NCBI RefSeq assembly: GCF_017993425.1
Contig: NZ_JAGOMQ010000009.1
Location: 1 to 64,000 of the forward strand
DNA length: 64,000 bases
Source of the DNA: Amaricoccus sp.
GTDB lineage: Bacteria; Pseudomonadota; Alphaproteobacteria; Rhodobacterales; Rhodobacteraceae
Direction of reading: 5' to 3'
The position numbers and the translations under genes were made by a program. Below the pieces are notes generated by a model. That model saw only the letters and a list, made by a program, of their open reading frames with translations. It searched no databases and had not been told where the DNA came from. How positions within the stretch are numbered: the first letter of the stretch is position 1; every line of letters starts with the position of its first letter. This document shows, in pieces, positions 36,568 to 45,762 of this stretch.

Positions 36568-37554
36568 TCAGCGGAACGCGTCCGGCGCCACCCCCACCGC
36601 CTTGCGGAACGCCCGCGCGAAGTTCGACGGCGTCGAATAGCCGAGCTCCGCCGCGATCTCGGTGACCGGGATCCCCGAGCCCCGCAGCAGCTCCCGGGCG
36701 CGCTGCATCCTGATCGCGTCCCGGAGGCTGCGGAAGTCCGTGCCGCGCTGGCGCAGCTCCCGCTGCAGCGTCCGCGTGCTGACGTCGATCGCCTGCGCGA
36801 CGGCGTCGAGCGAGACCGCCCCGGCCAGCACCTGCGACCAGACATGCGCCGTCACCACGCCCATGAGGTCGTCCCGGCTCGCCGGCTCCAGCCGGGCCCG
36901 CCCGACGTCGGCCAGCGTCAGCACCCGGCGGCCCGCCGCGCTCGCCGCCCGCTCCGCCGCGAGCAGGCTCGCCGGAAACCGGACGGCGATCGCCGGCGCG
37001 TCGAAGCGCACCGCGCAACCGAACGCCTCCTCGTACCGGCCCGGCGCGGCGGGGCGCGGAATGTCGAGCTCGACCCCGAGCGGCCGCCACCCCGGCGGCG
37101 CCCAGCTCCGGCAGAGGTTGACGATCACTCCGGCCGCGCCCGTGGCCACATGGGCATAGCCGGGCCGCCCCCGCGCCGCGCTCAGATAGGCGATCCGCGC
37201 CACCCCGCCCCGGACCGACAGCGCCGCCCGGTCGCCGCGGCTGTGATAGCCGATCCCCGCGGCGGCGCGCCCCGTCGCCTCCCCGAGCGTCGCGCCGCCG
37301 AGCACGTACTCGCCCCAGCAGCCGTAGGTCCCGAGGCTCAGGTGCGGCGCACAGAGCAGGCCGACGTCCTCGCCCGACCGCCGCTCCACCTCGGCGAGGA
37401 AGGCCGTCATCGTCGCATGCGGGATGAAGCAGTCGCGGTCCTCGATCAGCTCGATGTCGAGCATCGCCGCCCGGTTGGCGTGCTGGAGCACCTTCTCCCC
37501 GAAGCTCTCGCGCACCAGCGCCGGCACGCCGGCCAGCGCCGTCACCGAGATCAT
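36568..37554 (-). CDS. AraC family regulator with Arabinose_bd-type N-terminal domain
   Basis: This 328-residue regulator has an N-terminal ligand-sensing domain of the OruR/ArgR-like kind (VLQHANRAAMLDIELIEDRDCFIPHA, FLAEVERRSGEDVGLL). A C-terminal double helix-turn-helix follows (SLDAVAQAIDVSTRTLQRELRQRG and VTEIAAELGYSTPSNFARAFRKAVG). It faces the end of the puu-like genes and could control nearby catabolic genes, but the target is not visible. The ATG at 37554 is used; a TTG at 37620 is an alternative that would add 22 residues. Confidence 0.87.
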   Translation of the reverse strand: MISVTALAGVPALVRESFGEKVLQHANRAAMLDIELIEDRDCFIPHATMTAFLAEVERRSGEDVGLLCAPHLSLGTYGCWGEYVLGGATLGEATGRAAAGIGYHSRGDRAALSVRGGVARIAYLSAARGRPGYAHVATGAAGVIVNLCRSWAPPGWRPLGVELDIPRPAAPGRYEEAFGCAVRFDAPAIAVRFPASLLAAERAASAAGRRVLTLADVGRARLEPASRDDLMGVVTAHVWSQVLAGAVSLDAVAQAIDVSTRTLQRELRQRGTDFRSLRDAIRMQRARELLRGSGIPVTEIAAELGYSTPSNFARAFRKAVGVAPDAFR

Positions 37555-38037
37555 CGACGCCGCCCGACCCGGCGGCAGCCGCGCGGGTTGTGGCGCAAAA
37601 TGAGAAGCGGATTGGAACAAGCGCGCCCTGACTTCGCAGCGGCGAACCAGCCTCGCCGATGCGAAAGTCTACGACCGCCGTGGTCGAGGTGGCAACGCGC
37701 GTCGTCGTGACTTGCGAAGATGGGAGAGCGTCGCCGCCGGCCGCGGCCGACGCGCCGATCCGCCGCGATGGCGGGGATCGGCCGCGGGCCGTGCAAGGGA
37801 CGGCGCGGTCACGCCCGGTTTCCGGAGCGAATCGCCCGGCAAGGACAGGGAGGCCGACCGGGCTCCGGCCCCCCACGGCCGCCTCATCCGATGCCGGACA
37901 TGTCCTGGCCGAAGGACGCCGCCCCCCTCGGTCCCCCCACGGCTGCCGGCCGCCCGCAGGTCGTCCGGGTCGCCCCGGCGCGCGCCGTCCCCACCGCATT
38001 CGTCACTCCCCTGGCGTCGGAACAAACCCGGCAAGAT

Positions 38038-38063
38038 CGTGCAGAAACGTGCATGTTCGTGCA
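38038..38063 (+). repeat. Three CGTGCA hexamers at 10-bp spacing
   Basis: CGTGCA at 38038, 38048 and 38058, one helical turn apart. They lie 11 bp before the 37-nt element. The function is unknown. Evenly phased repeats are typical of binding sites for a multimeric protein. Confidence 0.6.
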
Positions 38064-38074
38064 TCGCATCACGT

Positions 38075-38111
38075 AAAATCAATGGCTTGACCCCTGTTCA
38101 CGCGTGGACAC
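38075..38111. repeat. 37-nt bipartite element, copy 2
   Basis: AAAATCAATGGCTT, eight variable bases, then TTCACGCGTGGACAC. It has the same length and spacing as copy 1 at 29993. It ends 6 bp before the stop codon of the minus-strand copper ATPase gene. Confidence 0.65.
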
Positions 38112-38117
38112 GCTCGC

Positions 38118-40577
38118 TCATCCGTCGAGCCTCACCCGCCTCAACCGCAGCGCGTTGCCGATGACCGAGACCGAGGACAGGCTCATCGCCGCCGCCGCGA
38201 ACATCGGCGAGATCAGGATCCCGAGGAACGGATAGAGCGCCCCCGCCGCGATCGGCACCCCGGCGGCGTTGTAGACCAGCGCGAAGAACAGGTTCTCCCG
38301 GATGTTGCGCATCGTCGCCGCCGCCAGCCGCCGCGCCCGCACGATCCCCCGCAGGTCGCCTTTCACCAGCGTGATCCCGGCGCTCTCGATCGCCACGTCG
38401 GCCCCGGTCCCCATCGCGATCCCGACATCCGCCTGCGCCAGCGCCGGCGCGTCGTTGACCCCGTCGCCCGCCATCGCGACCCGCCGCCCCTCGGCCTGCA
38501 GCTCCCGCACCAGCCGCGCCTTGTCCTCCGGCAGCGCGCCGGCCCGCACCTCCTCGATCCCGAGCCGCGCCGCCACCGCCCGCGCCGTCCGCTCGCCGTC
38601 GCCGGTCGCCATCACGATCCGAAGCCCGAGCCCCCTGAGCGCCGCCAGCGCCGCCGGCGTCGTCTCCTTGACCGGGTCCGCCACCGCGACCAGCCCGGCG
38701 AGCCGCCCGTCCACCGCGAGGTACATCACCGTCTCGCCCCGGTCCCGCCGCGCGTCCGCCTCCGCCGAGGCCGGCGCGGCGAGCCCGAGCTCCGCCAGCA
38801 GGCTCTCGTTCCCCATCGCCGCCGACCGCCCGCCGACGACGCCCCGCACCCCCTTGCCCGTCACCGCCTCGAAGTCCCCCGCCGCCTCCGGCAGCGCGCC
38901 CCGCGCCTCGGCCCCGCGCAGGATCGCCTCGGCCAGCGGATGCTCCGAGCCCCGCTCCAGCGCCGCCGCCACCGCCAGCACCTCCGCCTCCCCGAACCCC
39001 GCCTCCGGCAGCACCGCCGCCAGCGCCGGCCGACCCTCGGTCAGCGTCCCGGTCTTGTCGACGACCAGCGTGTCGACGCCCGCGAGCCCCTCCAGCGCCG
39101 CGGCGTCGCGGACCAGCACCCCCGCCTGCGCCCCCCGCCCCGTCGCCGTCATGATCGACATCGGCGTGGCCAGCCCCAGCGCGCAGGGACAGGCCACGAT
39201 CAGCGCCGAGATCGCCGCGACGAGCCCGTAGGCCAGCGCCGGCGTCGGTCCCCAGACCGCCCAGGCGACGAAGGCGACGACCGCCACCGCGATCACCGCC
39301 GGCACGAACCACGCCGCCACCGCATCGGCCACCCGTTGCACCGGCGCCCGCGACCGCTGCGCCGCCGCCACCATCTCCACGATCTGCGCCAGCACCGTGT
39401 CGCGCCCGACCCGCTCCGCCTCGATTACCAGGGTCCCCGTCCCGTTGATCGTCGCCCCGGTCACCCGGTCGCCCGGCCCCTTCTCCACCGGGGCCGGCTC
39501 GCCGGTCAGCATCGACTCGTCGACCGCCGAGCGCCCCTCGACCACCACGCCGTCCACCGGCGCCTTCTCGCCCGGCCGCACCCGCACCCGGTCGCCGACC
39601 ACGACCGCCTCGAGCGGAACCTCCGCCTCGCTCCCGTCGGCCCGCACCACCCGCGCCGTCTTCGCGCCGAGGTCCATCAGCGCCCGGATCGCCGAACCCG
39701 TCCGCTCCCGCGCCCCGAGCTCCAGCATCTGCCCGAGCAGCACCAGCACGACGATCACCGCCGAGGCCTCGAAATAGACCCCGACCTGCCCGGTGTGGTG
39801 GTCGCGGAACCCGTCCGGGAACAGCCCCGGCGCCAGCGTCGCCACGACGCTGAAGCCATAGGCCGCGACGACCCCCATCCCGATCAGGCTGAACATGTTG
39901 AGCCGCCACGTCCGGAACGACCGCCAGCCCCGCACCAGGAACGGCCAGCCGCACCACAGCACCACCGGCGTCGCCAGCGCCAGCTCCAGCCACCGCGCCG
40001 CGCCGCCCAGCCACGCCCCGACCGGCAGCCCGACCATCGGCCCCATCGCGATGAGCACCAGCGGCACGGTCAGCGCCGCCCCCACCCGGAACCGCCGCCG
40101 GAAGTCGACCAGCTCCGGATTGGGCCCCGCATCCGCCGCCGGAACCCCCTTCGGCTCCAGCGCCATGCCGCAGATCGGGCAATCCCCCGGCCCGACCTGC
40201 TCGATCTCCGGATGCATCGGGCAGGTATAGACCGTCCCCTCCGGCATCGCCGCCGGCGCCGGCCGCCCCGCGGCATGGGCCGCCGGATCCGCCTCGAACC
40301 GCTCCCGGCACCGCGCCGAGCAGAAATAATGCTTCTCCCCCGCCACCCGCGCAAAATGCCGCGCGCTCGCCCGGTCCACCTTCATCCCGCAGACCGGATC
40401 CGCCGCGGCCAGCCACGCCTCCGGCTCCGCCGCGAACTTCTTCCGGCAGCCCTCGCAGCAGAAGTGGAAGACCCGGCCCCCGTGCTCGTGCGTCGGCTTG
40501 CCGGCCGCGGGATCCACGACCATGCCGCAGACCGGATCGCGCACGACGGCTTCGGTCGGAAGGGTGGACGCATCCAT
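38118..40577 (-). CDS. Copper-translocating P-type ATPase with YHS metal-binding domains
   Basis: This 819-residue P1B ATPase exports Cu(I). The ion path motif [13 protein letters not shown], phosphorylation site [12 protein letters not shown] motif SEHPLAEAI and hinge [10 protein letters not shown] are intact, and eight membrane helices are expected. The N-terminus lacks the usual GMxCxxC domains. Instead it carries two YHS domains (about residues 13-55 and 60-100: [16 protein letters not shown], then [16 protein letters not shown]) and a heavy-metal-binding segment [15 protein letters not shown] (117-137). The start at 40577 has GCGAGG upstream. The promoter is shared with the divergent CueR-type gene. 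Confidence 0.93.
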   Translation of the reverse strand: MDASTLPTEAVVRDPVCGMVVDPAAGKPTHEHGGRVFHFCCEGCRKKFAAEPEAWLAAADPVCGMKVDRASARHFARVAGEKHYFCSARCRERFEADPAAHAAGRPAPAAMPEGTVYTCPMHPEIEQVGPGDCPICGMALEPKGVPAADAGPNPELVDFRRRFRVGAALTVPLVLIAMGPMVGLPVGAWLGGAARWLELALATPVVLWCGWPFLVRGWRSFRTWRLNMFSLIGMGVVAAYGFSVVATLAPGLFPDGFRDHHTGQVGVYFEASAVIVVLVLLGQMLELGARERTGSAIRALMDLGAKTARVVRADGSEAEVPLEAVVVGDRVRVRPGEKAPVDGVVVEGRSAVDESMLTGEPAPVEKGPGDRVTGATINGTGTLVIEAERVGRDTVLAQIVEMVAAAQRSRAPVQRVADAVAAWFVPAVIAVAVVAFVAWAVWGPTPALAYGLVAAISALIVACPCALGLATPMSIMTATGRGAQAGVLVRDAAALEGLAGVDTLVVDKTGTLTEGRPALAAVLPEAGFGEAEVLAVAAALERGSEHPLAEAILRGAEARGALPEAAGDFEAVTGKGVRGVVGGRSAAMGNESLLAELGLAAPASAEADARRDRGETVMYLAVDGRLAGLVAVADPVKETTPAALAALRGLGLRIVMATGDGERTARAVAARLGIEEVRAGALPEDKARLVRELQAEGRRVAMAGDGVNDAPALAQADVGIAMGTGADVAIESAGITLVKGDLRGIVRARRLAAATMRNIRENLFFALVYNAAGVPIAAGALYPFLGILISPMFAAAAMSLSSVSVIGNALRLRRVRLDG

Positions 40578-40608
40578 GGCAGGCCTCGCAAATTCCCGTT
40601 GCCTGCCC

Positions 40609-40639
40609 CATATGCGGTTTCCAGCAACTGGAAGGTCAA
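40609..40639 (-). promoter_or_regulatory. CueR-type copper promoter of the ATPase gene
   Basis: On the minus strand there is a -35 TTGACC (40634-40639), a 19-bp spacer and a -10 CATATG (40609-40614). The spacer holds the dyad CTTCCAG-TTG-CTGGAA. The over-long 19-bp spacer with a dyad between the boxes is the hallmark of promoters that MerR/CueR proteins untwist on metal binding. Confidence 0.75.
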
Positions 40640-40650
40640 GGGGCGGGACG

Positions 40651-41073
40651 ATGAACATCGGCGACGTGGCGGAGCGGAGCGGCCTGCCCCCCAAGACGAT
40701 CCGCTACTACGAGGAGATCGGCCTCGTCCGGCCCCGCCGCGGGGCCAACGGCTACCGCGCCTTCGCCGAGGCCGACGTTGACCGCCTCGCCTTCCTCGGC
40801 CGCGCCCGCTCGCTCGGCTTCTCGATCGAGGAATGCCGCGCGCTCATGGCGCTCAACGAGGACGCCGATCGCGCCAGCGCCGACGTCAAGCAACTGGTCG
40901 AGGCCCACCTCGCCCAGATCGACCGCAAGATCGCCGAGCTCGCCGCCATGCGCGCCGCCCTCGCGCCGCTGGTCAGCCGCTGCCACGGCGACGCCCGCGC
41001 CGACTGCGCCATCCTCGACGGCCTCTCCCGCCCGGCCCCCCGCGCCCGCCGCCCGGGCCGCTCGGCGCCATGA
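40651..41073 (+). CDS. cueR: MerR family copper-responsive regulator, CueR type
   Basis: This 140-residue regulator has the MerR winged helix ([26 protein letters not shown]), a long dimerisation helix and the CueR metal loop C-HGDARAD-C (Cys111 and Cys119). Two cysteines with that spacing bind Cu(I) or Ag(I). The start at 40651 follows GGGGCGGGACG. It diverges from the copper ATPase, with its binding site in the 73-bp gap, so it should switch that gene on in copper. Confidence 0.92.
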   Translation: MNIGDVAERSGLPPKTIRYYEEIGLVRPRRGANGYRAFAEADVDRLAFLGRARSLGFSIEECRALMALNEDADRASADVKQLVEAHLAQIDRKIAELAAMRAALAPLVSRCHGDARADCAILDGLSRPAPRARRPGRSAP

Positions 41074-41159
41074 AGCCGTCGATCTGGTCCTTTTGAGCAC
41101 GTCGCCTTGGCGCAGACGGGAATGCGTCAAAGGGAGAGAGGTTTACGGCGTTTTGCTGT

Positions 41160-41192
41160 GGCTGGAATCGGGCTGGAAAGCGGCTGGAATCC
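41160..41192 (+). repeat. Three 11-bp direct repeats, GGCTGGAA core
   Basis: GGCTGGAATCG, GGCTGGAAAGC and GGCTGGAATCC run head to tail in the gap between cueR and the GNAT gene. The role is unknown. Confidence 0.55.
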
Positions 41193-41234
41193 GGTTTGCT
41201 ACAGAAATTGTCGGGATTGAGGGGTTAACGAACG

Positions 41235-41744
41235 TCAGGCCGCGTGGAAGGCGGCATGGAAGGCGACCGCGCCTGCCGCCGGCGCCGCGCCGGGAAAGGC
41301 GAGGCGGAGGAAGTATTCGGGCGGCGCGCCCTCGAAGCGCAGGCGGGGATCGGGCGCGAAGCCGAAGCGGCGGTAGTAGCCGGGGTCGCCGAGGAGGACG
41401 CAGCCCTGCGCGCCCATGGCCTCCAGCCGGGCGAGGCCGTCGCGGATCAGCGCGGCGCCTATGCCCCGGCCCTGCCGGTCGGGGCGGACCGCGACCGGGC
41501 CGAGGCCGAACCAACCCGCCGCCCCCGGGATGGCGACGGGGGAGAAGGCGACATGGCCGACGATCGCGCCGCCCTCCTCGGCGACGAGGGAGAGCGCGAG
41601 CGCCCCGGCCTCGCGCAGGGCGTCGACGATGGCGCCCTCCGTGCCGGAGGCATGGGCGGCGCCGGCGAAGGCGTCGTCGGTGAGCGCGCGGATGGACGCG
41701 TGGTCGGCGGGGGCCTCGGCGCGGAGGGTCGGGTAAGGGCTCAT
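41235..41744 (-). CDS. GNAT family N-acetyltransferase
   Basis: This 169-residue acetyltransferase has the acetyl-CoA motif GLGPVAVRPDRQGRGIGAAL (about residues 81-100), then GAQGCVLLGDPGYYRRFGF, typical of the YhbS-like branch. The substrate is unknown. The start at 41744 is chosen by family length. It lies just behind the TPR-repeat gene on the same strand (11 bp gap), so the two are probably co-transcribed. Confidence 0.87.
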   Translation of the reverse strand: MSPYPTLRAEAPADHASIRALTDDAFAGAAHASGTEGAIVDALREAGALALSLVAEEGGAIVGHVAFSPVAIPGAAGWFGLGPVAVRPDRQGRGIGAALIRDGLARLEAMGAQGCVLLGDPGYYRRFGFAPDPRLRFEGAPPEYFLRLAFPGAAPAAGAVAFHAAFHAA

Positions 41745-41755
41745 GGCGATGTCGG

Positions 41756-43807
41756 TCAGGGCGCGGCCAGGCGCGCGGCCAGCACTTGCGCTTCCGGGAT
41801 CTGGGCGGCGCAAAAGTCGGCGCCGACGAGGTGGCCGCCGGCGCGCATCTCCGCCTCGGCCGCGACGATCTGGTCGAGCGCCAGCTTCGCCATTGCGGCG
41901 TCCGAGGTCCGCTCGGCGAGCAGCCTGAGCGCAACGCCCTGGTTGCCGGTGGACATGGCCCAGTCGAGCGGCATGCGGTCGCGGGTGCGTTCCTCCAGCG
42001 CGGCGCGGTAGGCGGCGACGGCCTCCTTCAGCCGCGCCGTGCCGCTCTCGCGCTCGCCGAGCGTCTGGAGCGCAGCGCCGAGGTTGTTATGGGTCATGGC
42101 CCAGCCGAGCGGCGTGCGGTCGCGGGTGCGCTCCTCCAGCGCGGCGCGGCAGGCGGCGACGGCCTCCTTCAGCCGCGCCGTGCCGCTCTCGCGCTCGCCC
42201 AGCGTCCGGAGCGCAGCGCCGAGGTTGTTCTGGGTCCGGGCCCAGTCGAGCGGCGTGCGGTCGCGGGGGTATTCCTCCAGCGCGGCGCGGCAGGAGGCGA
42301 CGGCCTCCTCAAGCCGCGCCGTGCCGCTCTCGCGCTCGCCCAGCGTCCGGAGCGCAGCGCCGAGGTTGTTCTGGGTCCGGGCCCAGTCGAGCGGCGCGCG
42401 CTCGCGGGCGTATTCCTCCAACGCGGCGCGGTAGGCGGCGACGGCCTCCTCCAGCCGCGCCGTGCCGCTCTCGCGCGCGCCCAGCGTCCGGAGCGCAGCG
42501 CCGAGGTTGTTCTGGGTCCGGGCCCAGTCGAGCGGCGTGCGGTCGCGGGCGTATTCCTTCAGCGCGGCGCGGTAGGCGGCGACCGCCTCCTCCAGTCGCG
42601 CCGTGCCGCTCTCGCGCGCGCCGAGCCTCGCGAGCGCATGGCCGAGCTTGTTCAGTCCCGCGCCGGTTTGATCCCGATCCTTGGCGCGGCCGACCGAAAG
42701 CCGGGCGAGCTCGATCGAAACGTCGAGGTCGAGGTTGAGGGCCTTGTCCCGGCCGCGGACGTACCATTCGTCCCGTTCGCGCCGTAGGGCGTCGAATATC
42801 GACGCCGGATCGGGCGTCTCGATCTCGATGCGCTGGACGATGCGCCGGGCCGCCGACCGCGCGTCGCGGCGGAGGAGGTCGGCGCGGAGACCTGCTTCGA
42901 GGAGGGCGTGGCCCTTCTGGCGTTCGAGCTGCTGGCGCTCCTGCCATTCGGCGAAGGCGCGGTCGGCCTCGGCGGCGGCCTCGTCGTCCCGGCCCTCGGC
43001 CGAGAGGGCGGCCATGCGGGCGAGGACCGCGTCGACGAAGTCACCGGTGTTGGAGCCTGCATGGCCCCGGGTCTGGACCTCGGCGGCGATCTCCACGGCG
43101 CGTTTCAACTCGGCGAAGGCTCCCTCGAGGTCGGGGACATCGGGGGCGATGCGCCGGGCGAGGAGGAGGATGTTCTCCTGAGTGACGCCTGCGGCGTGAG
43201 CGGCCTCGGCTTCCTGCGTTCCGGCCATGCGGCGCATCAGTGCGAGGAGCTCGGACGTATCCTCCCGGATTGCGCCGGTATCGTCCTTGATCGCGGCGGT
43301 GGTCTGGAGCGATACGCGCCAGAGGGCGGGGGAGAGGGCGTCCACCACGTCCTTCCGATCGAACATCACCCGGAGGGTGGCGAGGGCGACCGCGCGGAAG
43401 AATTGCTCGGGGAGGGGTGTGGCGGAGAAGTCGCGGGCGTGGGGGGAGGCCTTGATGGCGGCGACCATGCGGTCGGCGGTGAGGGCGGGGTCAAGGTGGG
43501 CGGCGGCGAAGACGGACGGGTCGGCGAAGGCGGCGGGGGCGACCTGCCAGAAGAGCGCGATCGCGTCGTCGCGGGCGGGGCCGGGATGGGTGGCGCGGCG
43601 GGCGTGGTCCTCGGCGACGCGGGCCATCCCGGCGGAGACGGCGGCGAGGCCGGTGGCGCGGAAGGCCATGTCGAGGGATTTGGCGCCGGTGGCGATGTCG
43701 GCGAGGGCCTTGAGTCGGTCTACGGGGCTTTCGCCCGTCGCTAGCTTGCAGCCGGCGACGACGAGGTTGGCGAAGGCGGCGAAGCTCGTGACGGTCAGGG
43801 CGGGCAT
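41756..43807 (-). CDS. TPR-repeat protein with near-identical 47-residue repeats
   Basis: This 683-residue protein has two parts. Residues 1 to about 390 are helical with no recognised enzyme motif; the stretch DDTGAIREDTSELLALMRR resembles linkers seen in many TPR/NTPase signalling proteins. Residues about 395-640 are five to six tandem 47-residue repeats (NNLGAALRTLGERESGTARL, then EEAVAAYRAALEE and a DWARTQ end), a kinesin-light-chain-like TPR variety. The DNA repeats at a 141-bp period are almost identical, so the copy number probably changes easily. There is no signal peptide. The start at 43807 (MPALTVTSF) is likely because the terminator of glnA lies just upstream. The function is unknown; protein binding is expected. 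Confidence 0.8.
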   Translation of the reverse strand: MPALTVTSFAAFANLVVAGCKLATGESPVDRLKALADIATGAKSLDMAFRATGLAAVSAGMARVAEDHARRATHPGPARDDAIALFWQVAPAAFADPSVFAAAHLDPALTADRMVAAIKASPHARDFSATPLPEQFFRAVALATLRVMFDRKDVVDALSPALWRVSLQTTAAIKDDTGAIREDTSELLALMRRMAGTQEAEAAHAAGVTQENILLLARRIAPDVPDLEGAFAELKRAVEIAAEVQTRGHAGSNTGDFVDAVLARMAALSAEGRDDEAAAEADRAFAEWQERQQLERQKGHALLEAGLRADLLRRDARSAARRIVQRIEIETPDPASIFDALRRERDEWYVRGRDKALNLDLDVSIELARLSVGRAKDRDQTGAGLNKLGHALARLGARESGTARLEEAVAAYRAALKEYARDRTPLDWARTQNNLGAALRTLGARESGTARLEEAVAAYRAALEEYARERAPLDWARTQNNLGAALRTLGERESGTARLEEAVASCRAALEEYPRDRTPLDWARTQNNLGAALRTLGERESGTARLKEAVAACRAALEERTRDRTPLGWAMTHNNLGAALQTLGERESGTARLKEAVAAYRAALEERTRDRMPLDWAMSTGNQGVALRLLAERTSDAAMAKLALDQIVAAEAEMRAGGHLVGADFCAAQIPEAQVLAARLAAP
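41960..42660. repeat. 141-bp tandem array inside the TPR gene
   Basis: The landmark GCCGTGCCGCTCTCGCG recurs near 42037, 42178, 42319, 42460 and 42601, exactly 141 bp apart. Units differ at only a few positions, and every unit keeps the reading frame. Confidence 0.85.
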
Positions 43808-43859
43808 CGCGGGACCTCGGCGGGGGCGGCGGCGCCGAGGGTAGACGAGGACGGCCCGG

Positions 43860-43890
43860 AACGGAAAGGGGCGGCGCGATGCGCCGCCCC
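43860..43890 (-). terminator. Terminator of the glnB-glnA operon
   Basis: GGGGCGGCGC-GAT-GCGCCGCCCC (43868-43890) is a perfect ten-pair hairpin. On the minus strand it is followed by TTTCCGTTCC. It lies 25 bp behind the glnA stop. Confidence 0.8.
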
Positions 43891-43914
43891 TCGGATTTCC
43901 GACGCGGGAAGGCG

Positions 43915-45324
43915 TCAGCAGGAGAAGTACATCTGGTACTCGATCGGATGCGGCATGTGCTCGAAGGCGTAGACTTCCTGCCACTTCAGGGCCATGAAGC
44001 CCTCGATCTGGTCCTTGGTGAAGACGTCGCCGGCGAGCAGGAACTGGTGGTCGGCGGCCAGGCACTCGAGGGCCTCGCGGAGCGAGCCGCAGACCGTCGG
44101 GATCGCGGCCAACTCCTCCGGGGGCAGGTCGTAGAGGTCCTTGTCCGAGGGCTCGCCCGGGTCGATCTTGTTCTTGATGCCGTCGATGCCGGCCATCAGG
44201 AGCGCGGCGAAGGCGAGGTAGGGGTTGGCCGAGGGGTCGGGGAAGCGGGCCTCGACGCGCTTGGCCTTCGGGCTCTCGGTCCACGGGATGCGGACGCAGC
44301 CGGAGCGGTTGCGGGCGGAGTAGGCGCGCAGGACGGGGGCCTCGAAGCCGGGGATCAGCCGCTTGTAGCTGTTGGTGCCCGGGTTGGTGAAGGCGTTGAG
44401 GGTCTTGGCGTGCTTCAGGATGCCGCCGATGTACCAGAGCGCCTCCTGGGAGAGGTCGGCGTACTTGTCGCCGGCGAAGAGCGGCTTGCCGCCCTTCCAG
44501 ATCGACATGTTGACGTGCATCCCCGAGCCGTTGTCGCCGTAGTAGGGCTTCGGCATGAAGGTCGCGGTCTTGCCGTAGGCGGCGGCGACGTTCTGGATGA
44601 CGTACTTGTACTTCAGGATGTTGTCGGCCTGCTCGGTCAGGCCGCCGAAGATCAGGCCGAGCTCGTGCTGGGGCGAGGCCACCTCGTGGTGGTGCTTGTC
44701 GACCTTCATGCCCATCCGCTTCATCGTCGAGAGCATCTCGGCGCGGATGTCCTGGGCGCTGTCGGTCGGGTTCACCGGGAAATACCCGCCCTTGACCCCG
44801 GGCCGGTGGCCCATGTTGCCCATCTCGTATTCGGTGTCGGTGTTCCAGGCGGCGTCGACCGCGTCGATCTGGAAGCTGACCTTGTTGGGGGCGACCTGGT
44901 AGCGGACGTCGTCGAAGAGGAAGAACTCGGCCTCAGGGCCGAAATAGGCGGCGTCGCCGACGCCGGAGGACTTGAGGTAGGCCTCGGCCTTCTGGGCCGT
45001 GCCGCGCGGGTCGCGGGAATAGGGCTCGTTGGTGTCCGGCTCGAGCACGGTGCAATGCACGCAGAGCGTCTTCTCGGCGTAGAACGGGTCGACATAGACC
45101 GAGGACGGGTCCGGCATGAGCTTCATGTCGGACTGGTCGATCGACTTCCAGCCGGCGATCGACGAGCCGTCGAACATGAAGCCCTCGTCGAAGAAGTCCT
45201 CGTCGACGATGTCGGAGATGACGGAGACGTGCTGGAGCCGGCCGCGCGGGTCGCAGAAGCGCACGTCGACGTAGGCGATCTCCTCGTCCTTGATCTGCTG
45301 GAGAACCGAGTTCTTGTCGGCCAT
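43915..45324 (-). CDS. glnA: Glutamine synthetase, type I
   Basis: This 469-residue enzyme makes glutamine from glutamate, ammonia and ATP and forms a dodecamer. FDGSSIAGW, PEAEFFLFD, NGSGMHVNMS, and the adenylylation loop DKDLYDLPPEE with its target tyrosine are all present, so activity should be set by the GlnE/PII cascade. The length is normal. It lies 51 bp behind glnB on the same strand, the standard glnB-glnA arrangement of alphaproteobacteria. Confidence 0.97.
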   Translation of the reverse strand: MADKNSVLQQIKDEEIAYVDVRFCDPRGRLQHVSVISDIVDEDFFDEGFMFDGSSIAGWKSIDQSDMKLMPDPSSVYVDPFYAEKTLCVHCTVLEPDTNEPYSRDPRGTAQKAEAYLKSSGVGDAAYFGPEAEFFLFDDVRYQVAPNKVSFQIDAVDAAWNTDTEYEMGNMGHRPGVKGGYFPVNPTDSAQDIRAEMLSTMKRMGMKVDKHHHEVASPQHELGLIFGGLTEQADNILKYKYVIQNVAAAYGKTATFMPKPYYGDNGSGMHVNMSIWKGGKPLFAGDKYADLSQEALWYIGGILKHAKTLNAFTNPGTNSYKRLIPGFEAPVLRAYSARNRSGCVRIPWTESPKAKRVEARFPDPSANPYLAFAALLMAGIDGIKNKIDPGEPSDKDLYDLPPEELAAIPTVCGSLREALECLAADHQFLLAGDVFTKDQIEGFMALKWQEVYAFEHMPHPIEYQMYFSC

Positions 45325-45375
45325 CTGGGTTTCCTGGTGCTTGTGGGCTTCGTTTGGTTCGGAACGCGGGCGGCG

Positions 45376-45762
<387 letters not shown>

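Larger units (their letters stand above)
37555..38117. other. 563-bp spacer with CGTGCA iterons and the 37-nt element
   Basis: No credible gene lies here. Near its right end are three CGTGCA hexamers at exactly 10-bp spacing (38038-38063), then the second copy of the 37-nt bipartite element. The rest is GC-rich with no recognised feature. Confidence 0.6.

Noticed and set aside
29993-38111. A genomic island bounded by the two 37-nt elements
   Set aside because: No integrase, transposase or GC shift is seen inside and the genes are metabolic. It is kept only as a hypothesis in the findings.
37669-38164. Several overlapping frames of 100-150 codons in the spacer beside the copper ATPase
   Set aside because: They overlap one another on both strands, have no recognisable motifs and no ribosome sites, and reflect the lack of stop codons in GC-rich DNA.
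41960-42660. 141-bp repeats taken as a non-coding satellite
   Set aside because: The period is a multiple of three, the frame is open through every unit and the translation is a good TPR repeat.
41756-44284. An upstream extension of the TPR gene across the glnA terminator and into glnA
   Set aside because: The extension runs antisense-frame through the terminator and the glnA coding region and has no protein features; the start at 43807 is more natural.
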